From JANPCX01 sp046049865 (GTDB taxonomy: Bacteria; Pseudomonadota; Gammaproteobacteria; Burkholderiales; Burkholderiaceae_C), in the NCBI GenBank assembly GCA_046049865.1, contig JBJOQO010000007.1:23209-87208 (forward strand): 64,000 nucleotides of DNA, written 5' to 3'. The position numbers and the translations under genes are program-made. Position 1 is the first letter of the stretch; every line of letters starts with the position of its first letter. The notes under the pieces are model-generated. The model was not told the origin of the DNA and searched no databases. It was given only the letters and a program-made list of their open reading frames with translations. Shown in pieces: positions 7,362 to 14,395 of the stretch.

Positions 7362-9146
7362 ATGCAGTTTTGTGTATCCAGCATGTTGAATATTGTTAGA
7401 ACCGCCGTCGTTGTATTCGTCATGTGTCTCGGATGCCTCTCGCCGGTGAGCGCGCAAAGTCAACCTTGCGGATGGATGTCGCCTCAAGAGCTGGACAAGG
7501 TGTTCCCGTCTGCGGCCCCGTGGCGAGTGTCGGTCGGCGGCGCAGTAGGAGCCTGTCAATTCATGGGTGGCAAGGAATCGGGCAACCCCATTTTCGCGAT
7601 CAACCAGCAGTTTCAAAGTTCAGCCATCGAGGCGAAGGCCTTGGTGCGAGGTCTGAGAACAGGGCTGGGCAAAGAGTTCGCCGTGGAACTGTCGCCAGAC
7701 CTGGGCGGAGAGAGTTTCTTCTATTGGAGCAAGGCAGAAGGTCCCAAAAGCCGCAGTTTCGCGTTGCACAAGGACAAAGTGGTGGTGATGGGCAGCATCT
7801 TTTTGTTCTCCGAACCGTTGCCTGATCGCGGAAAGCTTGTCGCGCTTCTGAATAAGGCGCTGGATGTTTCGCCTGCGCTGGCACAGGCCGCAGGCAACTG
7901 CCCTTACTTCGATGCGGCCCTGTTGCGCAAGATGGTGGGGGGTGCCGGCTTCAAGAGCCAACAGTTTGGTGAAACCAGTTGCATGGCGAATAACGACGCG
8001 GGCTCCGTACTGATGATCTCTATCTCCGAGGCCCAAGACCCAGAACAAATGGCCAACAGCATGAAGGCCAGAGACTGCGTCAACGTGCCCGTTGATGGCT
8101 TGGGCCCTCTGGCCACATTGAGCCACAGCTGCCGCTCGGGCAACCCTCGAGCGACCGTCACGTTTTTTGTCGGCTACTCCATGCTGCAGTTGAATTTCAT
8201 CCCCGGCGGCGAACCGACACCTGCCCAACGGGCCGACTTGGTGCAGATGTCCAAATTTGCGGCACGCGCCGAAACCGATACCGCCAATCGCCCAGAAGCG
8301 GCGGCGAAAGCAGCAGCAAACGACAACGCATCAGCGATCAAAAAATACAACGCCTATGTTTCGGCGTTCAACAGTGTGAATGACATGTTTTATGGCCAGA
8401 CCAAGGGCATGATGGCCTTGATGGCTGAATACCGGTCGCAACGACTGGGCACCCGAACATCAACCGGCCGTGAACCGATTCTTTTCCTCAACACCAGCAT
8501 GGTTAGAAACAGCGTTCAGGCACTGCAAGAAAGCGCCCGCCACAAGGGCTCACCTGACCACGCAAAAATTGAAGCCATTGCACAGCGCATGGAAACGAAC
8601 GGCTCCGAGCTGCTCAAATTGGGAATCACGCTGCAGTCGTACTTCAGGTCAAAAAAGTACATTGAAGACGAACTCGCACTGGCCAGAGAACAAGATGCAG
8701 AATTCCTGCGCAGATGGCAGCAATTCATTGATGACCACGATCAGTTGGGCGAAGAGATCAGCGTCGTTGAACGAATGGACCGAATCGCTTCCATCGCACA
8801 GTACCGAGCACAAGGCAAAAACCTGCAGGCGGCCACCTCAGAGTCCATGTTGTATGCCAGCGACTTGATTGACGTCTTCGACGAACCTGCTGATTTCAAA
8901 GACCCAGAAAAAGTAAAAGCTGGCGACACCATTGTGCAAAAGCTCGAAAGGGCCAGCGAAGAAATGCGCGCCGAGACGGAAAAGCTGAGCATCAATGAGG
9001 GTCGGAGCCACTTCTCCGTTTACGAACGGCTGGTTCAGCTGATGGGCAGCTACCGAGAACTCAAACGTTCACGCGGCAGAGAAAAATTCGAAAGCATGGT
9101 GGAGTACTACAACTACGCAATCAAGACCTACGAGCGCATTCAGTAG
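7362..9146 (+). CDS. Unrecognised secreted protein with coiled-coil C-terminal half
   Basis: About 594 residues from ATG 7362; ATG 7383 is an alternative. The N-terminus (LNIVRTAVVVFVMCLGCLSP) looks like a signal peptide ending near VSAQ. Residues about 30-310 contain a duplicated-looking pattern: two stretches each with a Cys, a compact alpha/beta pattern and a similar middle (SAAPWRVSVGGAVGACQF; AALLRKMVGGAGFKSQQF). The C-terminal 280 residues are highly charged, Glu/Lys/Arg-rich and likely helical coiled coil. The frame is open 77 codons further upstream, but that overlaps the preceding gene and lacks a signal peptide. No function is assigned; the predicted location is periplasm or outer membrane. 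Confidence 0.7.
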   Translation: MQFCVSSMLNIVRTAVVVFVMCLGCLSPVSAQSQPCGWMSPQELDKVFPSAAPWRVSVGGAVGACQFMGGKESGNPIFAINQQFQSSAIEAKALVRGLRTGLGKEFAVELSPDLGGESFFYWSKAEGPKSRSFALHKDKVVVMGSIFLFSEPLPDRGKLVALLNKALDVSPALAQAAGNCPYFDAALLRKMVGGAGFKSQQFGETSCMANNDAGSVLMISISEAQDPEQMANSMKARDCVNVPVDGLGPLATLSHSCRSGNPRATVTFFVGYSMLQLNFIPGGEPTPAQRADLVQMSKFAARAETDTANRPEAAAKAAANDNASAIKKYNAYVSAFNSVNDMFYGQTKGMMALMAEYRSQRLGTRTSTGREPILFLNTSMVRNSVQALQESARHKGSPDHAKIEAIAQRMETNGSELLKLGITLQSYFRSKKYIEDELALAREQDAEFLRRWQQFIDDHDQLGEEISVVERMDRIASIAQYRAQGKNLQAATSESMLYASDLIDVFDEPADFKDPEKVKAGDTIVQKLERASEEMRAETEKLSINEGRSHFSVYERLVQLMGSYRELKRSRGREKFESMVEYYNYAIKTYERIQ

Positions 9147-9251
9147 GGCCGGTTGAACACAAGGCCACCGGGTCCAAGCCTGTGAGGCTCCGGCTTGCAG
9201 GAGACCTTTGCGCGCGAAGGGACCGGATGACGTATTCCTGCTGCCGCACTG

Positions 9252-10268
9252 TCACACCACCACCGGCTCAGTCTCCAGCCGTATTCCAAAGCGCCCGTAG
9301 ACACTCTCTTGTATGGCGCGGGCCAAGGTCATGACCTCAGAGCCCGTGGCACCGCCCCGGTTGATCAGCACCAAGGCCTGTTTGTCGTACACCGCGGCAT
9401 GGCCCAGTGTTTTGCCCTTCCAGCCGCAGGCGTCAATCATCCAACCGGCGGCGAGTTTCACGCTGCCGTCTTCCATGGGGTAGTGCACGATCTCCGGGTC
9501 GCGGCCAATGATGTCGCGGCATTGTTCGGGGGAGACCAAGGGGTTCTTGAAAAAACTGCCCGCGTTGCCGACCACTGCAGGATCGGGCAACTTGGCACGG
9601 CGGATGGCACAGACCCAGTCGGCAATTTGTTGGGCCGACGGTGAGGTGATGCCGGTGTCCAGCACTTTGCGCTCCAGCTCCAAATAACCCAGCACCGGTC
9701 GCCAAGGTTTGGGCAAACGAAAACGCACGCGGGTGATGATGGCGCAGCCCGCCAGCGACTGTTTGAACACACTGTTGCGGTAGCCGAAGGCGCAGACTTC
9801 GGGGCCGAGGGTGTGGGTCAGGCCAGTGCGCAAGTCCACTGCATCCAAGGATTCAAAACGGTCTTTCAACTCCAGACCATAGGCCCCGATGTTTTGCACC
9901 GGTGAAGCGCCCACCGAGCCGGGGATGAGGGCGAGGTTTTCCAGTCCCGGGTAACCCTGGGCCAAAGTCCACATCACGACCTCATGCCAGGACTCCCCCG
10001 CGCCAGCCTCCACAATCCAGGCGTCGATACGTTCTTCCATCAGCCGAATACCGGGCACCTCCACCTTGAGCACCAACTGCGGCATGTCGCGTGTCAGGAC
10101 AATGTTGCTGCCGCCGCCCAGAATGAATTTGGGTGCCAAGCCATACACCGGGTGGTCGACCACCTGCCGCACCTCGGCCTCACTGCGCACCCGGACCAGG
10201 GTTTGGGCGACGGCGGGCAGGCCAAAGGTGTTGTAGGGTTTAAGACTGATGTTGGGCTCAATTTGCAT
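9252..10268 (-). CDS. murB: UDP-N-acetylenolpyruvoylglucosamine reductase
   Basis: A 338-residue flavoenzyme that reduces UDP-GlcNAc-enolpyruvate to UDP-MurNAc in the second committed step of peptidoglycan precursor synthesis, in the cytoplasm. The FAD domain starts with NTFGLPAVAQTLVRV and has the GGGSNIVL loop; LIPGSVGASPVQNIGAYG is the second FAD motif. The C-terminal substrate domain has NAGSFFKNPLV, whose Ser is the family's proton donor, and AAGWMIDACGWKG. The YRNSVFK segment indicates a type I (E. coli-like) enzyme. It is divergent from yajQ with a 67-base gap. Confidence 0.97.
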   Translation of the reverse strand: MQIEPNISLKPYNTFGLPAVAQTLVRVRSEAEVRQVVDHPVYGLAPKFILGGGSNIVLTRDMPQLVLKVEVPGIRLMEERIDAWIVEAGAGESWHEVVMWTLAQGYPGLENLALIPGSVGASPVQNIGAYGLELKDRFESLDAVDLRTGLTHTLGPEVCAFGYRNSVFKQSLAGCAIITRVRFRLPKPWRPVLGYLELERKVLDTGITSPSAQQIADWVCAIRRAKLPDPAVVGNAGSFFKNPLVSPEQCRDIIGRDPEIVHYPMEDGSVKLAAGWMIDACGWKGKTLGHAAVYDKQALVLINRGGATGSEVMTLARAIQESVYGRFGIRLETEPVVV

Positions 10269-10335
10269 GGCAGAATTTTCGTCGATGATTCGTTCTTCCC
10301 GGTTTTCCTATTTTTGTTCCTGAATTGAGTGCCCC

Positions 10336-10824
10336 ATGCCCAGCTTTGACGCCGTTTTAGAACCCGATTTGGTCGAAGTCCGCAATGCGGTGGACAACAC
10401 CGCCAAGGAAATTGGCACCCGCTTTGACTTCAAAGGCTCATCCGCCAAGGTCGAACTCAAAGAAAAAGCCCTCACCGTGTTCGCCGACAGCGACTTTCAA
10501 ATTGGCCAGGTGATGGACATCTTGATCGCCAAACTCACCAAACGAAATGTCGATGTGCGTTACATCGACCGCAGCGCCAAAATTGAAAAAATTGGCGGCG
10601 ACAAAGTCAAGCAGCTCATCACGGTGAAAAGCGGCATTGACAGCGACACCGCCAAAAAAATTCAAAACCTCATCAAACAAAGCAAACTCAAGGTGCAAGC
10701 TGCTATTCAAGGCGATACGGTGCGTGTGACGGGCGGCAAACGCGACGACTTGCAAGCTGCAATGGCCTTGATACGCAAAGACGTGGCTGATGCACCGCTG
10801 ACCTTCAACAACTTTCGGGACTGA
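10336..10824 (+). CDS. yajQ: YajQ-family nucleotide-binding protein
   Basis: 162 residues, the usual length, matching the family throughout: MPSFDAVLEPDLVEVRN at the N-terminus, EIGTRFDFKGS, a duplicated ferredoxin-like fold, and the C-terminal TGGKRDDLQAAMAL. In several proteobacteria YajQ binds cyclic-di-GMP or other nucleotides and acts as an effector; in others the role is unclear. Six bases separate it from the following retropepsin gene, so the two are probably co-transcribed. Confidence 0.95.
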   Translation: MPSFDAVLEPDLVEVRNAVDNTAKEIGTRFDFKGSSAKVELKEKALTVFADSDFQIGQVMDILIAKLTKRNVDVRYIDRSAKIEKIGGDKVKQLITVKSGIDSDTAKKIQNLIKQSKLKVQAAIQGDTVRVTGGKRDDLQAAMALIRKDVADAPLTFNNFRD

Positions 10825-10830
10825 GTTGCC

Positions 10831-11505
10831 ATGCCGACACGGCCTATCACCCGAAGACGAGCCAGCGCACTTTTTTTGACTGTGCTGGCAACACAAGCGG
10901 GACTGGTTTTGGGGCAAAAGAGTGCTTCGGTAGCCCTCAGCGGGGTCATGGGCAGCAAGGCCTTGCTGGTCGTCAATGGTGCGCCAAAAACCTTGGCCGT
11001 CGGAGAACTGCATGCCGGCGTGAGGCTGGTCAGCGTGTCAGCCCAAGAGGCAGTGGTGGAAGTGGACGGAAAACGGGTGCAGTTGAACCTTGGTGGCACC
11101 CATGTGAATCTCGGGGGCAACAGCAGCGAAGGCTCGGGCTCGCGCATCGTGCTCACCGCCGGTTCAGGCGGGCATTTTGTGACTCAGGGCAGCATCAATG
11201 GCCGTTCCGTTCGATTTTTGGTGGACACCGGTGCCACCACCATCGCCATGAGCCAAGCGGAAGCCGAACGTATTGGCTTGAAGTACAAGGACGGGCCACT
11301 CGGCGCTGCAAACACGGCCAACGGCCAGGTGCTGATGTACCGAACCAAACTGAACTCGGTGCGCATCAACGACGTGCAAGTTTTCGACGTCGACGCGGCC
11401 GTGCTGGTGGCACCTATGGACATGGTGCTGCTGGGCAACAGTTTTCTCACGCGTTTTCAGATGAAGCGTGAGAACAACCTGCTGACCTTGGATAAAAAGT
11501 CTTGA
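10831..11505 (+). CDS. Retropepsin-like (clan AA) aspartic protease, secreted
   Basis: 224 residues. A signal-like N-terminus (Arg-rich, then ALFLTVLATQAGLVLG) is followed by about 80 residues with a small all-beta look, then a retropepsin domain (about 110-222). The active site is FLVDTGATTIAMS with catalytic Asp132, and the flap and closing strand (MDMVLLGNSFLTRF) match the TIGR02281 type of bacterial single-domain aspartic proteases. Such enzymes act as dimers in the periplasm, but their substrates are poorly known. It follows yajQ by 6 bases and precedes rsuA by 22. Confidence 0.85.
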   Translation: MPTRPITRRRASALFLTVLATQAGLVLGQKSASVALSGVMGSKALLVVNGAPKTLAVGELHAGVRLVSVSAQEAVVEVDGKRVQLNLGGTHVNLGGNSSEGSGSRIVLTAGSGGHFVTQGSINGRSVRFLVDTGATTIAMSQAEAERIGLKYKDGPLGAANTANGQVLMYRTKLNSVRINDVQVFDVDAAVLVAPMDMVLLGNSFLTRFQMKRENNLLTLDKKS

Positions 11506-11527
11506 GCCGGCTGCACATGGCCTTCCA

Positions 11528-12241
11528 ATGAAATTGTCACAAGTGCTGTTTTCGCAAGGGTTCGGTGCCCGGCGAGAGTGTGAGGGTTTGGTTTTGGGTG
11601 GTCACGTCCGCGTGCGCGGCACCCTCTGCGACGACCCTTACGCGGAAATCGATCCAATCGGCCTAACGTTTTCAGTTCGTGGTGAGCAGTGGCGGTACCA
11701 GGAAAAGGCGCTGCTGGTCATGAACAAACCCGCAGGCCACGAATGCTCGCAAAAACCCAAGCACCACCCCAGCGTGTACAGCCTGCTGCCCGCGCCGCTG
11801 CGCCGCCGAGACGTGCAAAGCATCGGCCGCCTGGATGAAGACACCACCGGCCTCTTGCTGTTCACCGACGATGGTGTGCTCAACCACCGCCTCATCTCGC
11901 CCAAACACCACGTGCCCAAGGTCTACGACGCCGCATGCAAACACCCCGTGACCGCTGACCAGGTGCAAGCGCTGCTCGACGGCGTCACGCTGCTGGACGA
12001 TCCCGTACCTGTCCGCGCGGCGGCCGCCAAAGCGCTCGGTGACCGAGACGACGGACTGTTTGGTTTGCAGCTGACCTTGACCGAGGGCAAGTACCACCAA
12101 GTTAAACGCATGGTGGCAGCGGTAGGCAACCGTGTGGAGCGACTGCATCGCTCGCAGTTTGGGGCTTTGCTGCTGCCTACCGATTTGGAGCCTGGACAGT
12201 GGCGCTGGCTGGCGGGGCCGCAAGACATCGTGGCGAGATAA
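11528..12241 (+). CDS. rsuA: 16S rRNA pseudouridine(516) synthase
   Basis: 237 residues. The N-terminal S4-type RNA-binding segment (KLSQVLFSQGFGARRECEGL) precedes the pseudouridine synthase core with the catalytic motif GRLDEDTTGLLLFTDDG, whose first Asp is the nucleophile, and the late motif LTEGKYHQVKRMVAAVGNRV. The arrangement fits the RsuA subfamily, which modifies U516 of 16S rRNA; RluE/RluF paralogues are the alternative. The stop codon is 7 bases before the ribF start, suggesting one transcript. Confidence 0.9.
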   Translation: MKLSQVLFSQGFGARRECEGLVLGGHVRVRGTLCDDPYAEIDPIGLTFSVRGEQWRYQEKALLVMNKPAGHECSQKPKHHPSVYSLLPAPLRRRDVQSIGRLDEDTTGLLLFTDDGVLNHRLISPKHHVPKVYDAACKHPVTADQVQALLDGVTLLDDPVPVRAAAAKALGDRDDGLFGLQLTLTEGKYHQVKRMVAAVGNRVERLHRSQFGALLLPTDLEPGQWRWLAGPQDIVAR

Positions 12242-12248
12242 TCGAACC

Positions 12249-13226
12249 ATGCAGGTTTTCAGAGGTTTTCATCACCCGGGTATCGCCCCGGCGTGCGCAC
12301 TGACCATAGGCAACTTTGATGGCGTGCACCGTGGACATCAAGCGATGTTGGCGCTGCTGCGCAGCGAAGCTCGGCACCGCGACATCCCCAGTTGCGTGCT
12401 CACTTTTGAACCCCACCCCCGCGACTTCTTTGCCCGCTTGTCTGGCAAAACCGACCACGCACCGGCGCGCATTGCCCTGCTGCGCGACAAACTCAGCGAG
12501 TTGGAGCGCTGCGGTGTTGACCAGGTCGTTGTGGTGCGTTTTGATGCCCGCTTGGCGGGACTCTCGCCGCAAGCTTTCATCGATGAGGTGTTGCTGCGCG
12601 GCCTGCACGCCCGTTATGTACTGGTGGGCGACGACTTTCGTTTTGGCAAACAACGCTCCGGCGACTACGACTTGCTGGACGCCGCCGGGGAATCACAAGG
12701 TTTTGACGTGGCCCGCATGCGCAGCTACGAAGTGCGCGGCCATCGGGTGTCGAGCTCGGCCGTGCGCCAAGCACTGCAAGCGGGCGACATGGCCCAAGCC
12801 GCCCAAATGCTGGGCCGCCCCTACAGCATCAGTGGCCATGTGATTCATGGCCGCAAGCTTGGCCGCGACTTGGGTTTTCGCACTCTCAATTTGCGTTTTG
12901 GCCATGCGCGCCCTGCGGCCACAGGCATTTTTGTGGTGCGGGTGCACGGTCTGACCGACAAACCTGTTGCTGCGGTCGCGAGCCTAGGGGTACGGCCCAC
13001 AGTGGAGGAAAGCGATCGGGTCCTGCTCGAGGTGCATTGTTTGCAATGGCCGGCCGGGCTCGACATCAACGGCGGCTATGGCCGCTGCATTCGAGTAGAC
13101 CTGCTGACCAAGCTGCACGACGAGTTGCGCTACGACTCCCTCACCGAACTCCAGGCAGGCATTGCGCAAGACGTCGTTCAGGCGCGTGCTTGGTTCGCGT
13201 CTAACGCCTCAGAAACGCCAGCCTAA
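12249..13226 (+). CDS. ribF: Bifunctional riboflavin kinase/FAD synthetase
   Basis: 325 residues. The N-terminal FMN adenylyltransferase domain has LTIGNFDGVHRGHQ and, later, the SSSAVRQAL segment. The C-terminal flavokinase domain has ISGHVIHGRKLGRDLGFRT, an ASLGVRPTVEE segment and the Glu-containing LLEVHCLQWP. It makes FMN and FAD from riboflavin in the cytoplasm. I start at ATG 12249; the frame is open for 39 codons upstream within rsuA. No FMN riboswitch is visible. The last 18 bases overlap the 3' end of the convergent mipA-type gene. Confidence 0.96.
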   Translation: MQVFRGFHHPGIAPACALTIGNFDGVHRGHQAMLALLRSEARHRDIPSCVLTFEPHPRDFFARLSGKTDHAPARIALLRDKLSELERCGVDQVVVVRFDARLAGLSPQAFIDEVLLRGLHARYVLVGDDFRFGKQRSGDYDLLDAAGESQGFDVARMRSYEVRGHRVSSSAVRQALQAGDMAQAAQMLGRPYSISGHVIHGRKLGRDLGFRTLNLRFGHARPAATGIFVVRVHGLTDKPVAAVASLGVRPTVEESDRVLLEVHCLQWPAGLDINGGYGRCIRVDLLTKLHDELRYDSLTELQAGIAQDVVQARAWFASNASETPA

Positions 13227-14180
13227 ACCCGCCCCTATCCCCCATTGGGTTGTAGCTTGCGTGGTGGGACTGCTCGCCGCCTGACCCACCAACTTCTGCA
13301 CAGACGCATGAGCCACGACCACCCATCGCCGGTTGAACTCATAACGCAGAGCAGTGCCCAAGCGCACATCTCGAAGGCCTGCTCCAGGTTCATAAATTGA
13401 ATAACCGCTGGCGGCGGATTCGCCTGGCGTGATGCCAAAGTAGCTGCGCATGTAGCCACCACTGGCCCAGGTTGCGCCCATGGAGGCCGACCACTTGAGT
13501 TTGGCGCTGAGATTCCAATCTTTGCCAACAGACAGGTCGGCGGTGTGCCCCACGCCTTTGTTGAGCAAATCAACATTCACACCCGGCGTGATAACCCAGC
13601 CGTCGCTCCATTCTTTGCGCGCAGACAAACGCAAGCGCAGGGTTCGAGGCACGTCATCGACACCTCGCAGCGCGTCTACCCCCTTAGAACGGCGTCCACT
13701 GTCGACCCTCAACGACAGTTTCACCCAGTCGTGCTCGTCCCCTAACAAATTCAACCCCAAGCCGCGCGGTGCATCGTTGGGGTCGTTGGTTCGAGCGGCA
13801 AAACTGCCATTGCTGCTGATGGACCAGCGCCCATACCGCAACAACAGGCCAGGTTGGAGCGACCATCCGTAGTTCTTGGCACCAAGGTAGTCGGGGCCCC
13901 AGCTTGCGACTGAAGTAATTGCACCTTCGAATTTGCGTGGCCGGGAATCAGGCGCGGGCTTGTCCGGGGCTGCAGTGGCTGCGAGCGGTGCAGAAGTGTC
14001 GCGCAACTGGGTTTGGGTGGTGGACAGATCGAGAGGCACCTGAGCAGCAGCCATACCACTGGCGGCCAGCATCGCTACCAGAACACTTTCTTTGGCCAAG
14101 CGAAGCAGCCCCGGCACCCCGACACCATCGCGGGCACCATTGATTCTGTCCCCTGGCCATGGCCCGATAGAATGCGTCAT
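13209..14180 (-). CDS. MipA/OmpV-family outer-membrane protein
   Basis: 323 residues from ATG 14180. A hydrophobic signal segment (SVLVAMLAASGMAAAQ) lies about 30 residues in, so a shorter product from an internal start is possible. The body has the amphipathic beta-strand pattern, aromatic girdles and C-terminal aromatic residue (GLGWRF) of an outer-membrane barrel. GPDYLGAKNYGWSLQPGLLLRYG is shortened here to its key motif, PDYLGAKNYGWSLQP, typical of MipA/OmpV. MipA scaffolds murein hydrolase and synthase in E. coli, while other members are porin-like. The 3' end overlaps ribF by 18 bases, convergently. Confidence 0.85.
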   Translation of the reverse strand: MTHSIGPWPGDRINGARDGVGVPGLLRLAKESVLVAMLAASGMAAAQVPLDLSTTQTQLRDTSAPLAATAAPDKPAPDSRPRKFEGAITSVASWGPDYLGAKNYGWSLQPGLLLRYGRWSISSNGSFAARTNDPNDAPRGLGLNLLGDEHDWVKLSLRVDSGRRSKGVDALRGVDDVPRTLRLRLSARKEWSDGWVITPGVNVDLLNKGVGHTADLSVGKDWNLSAKLKWSASMGATWASGGYMRSYFGITPGESAASGYSIYEPGAGLRDVRLGTALRYEFNRRWVVVAHASVQKLVGQAASSPTTQATTQWGIGAGLGWRF

Positions 14181-14395
14181 GAGTTCATTGTGTACCGCAT
14201 TCCTTCCTGGCGGCTGTTTCAGATTGTTGGCCGTTGCCACTGAGCGCCAAACCACGCGCGACCGAATTCCGGGCTGTTGAGCCACCGCGCGTTGCGCTCA
14301 CGTTCTAGCGCCGCAACAAGGTCACCACCCCGCCTTCGCCGAAAAAACGCAATCTGCTTTGCGTCGGCACACTTCACTTTCATTTGAGCATTCGC

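Noticed and set aside
12249..13226. FMN riboswitch expected near riboflavin genes
   Set aside because: The gap before ribF is 7 bases and no RFN-type structure is visible within or upstream of rsuA.
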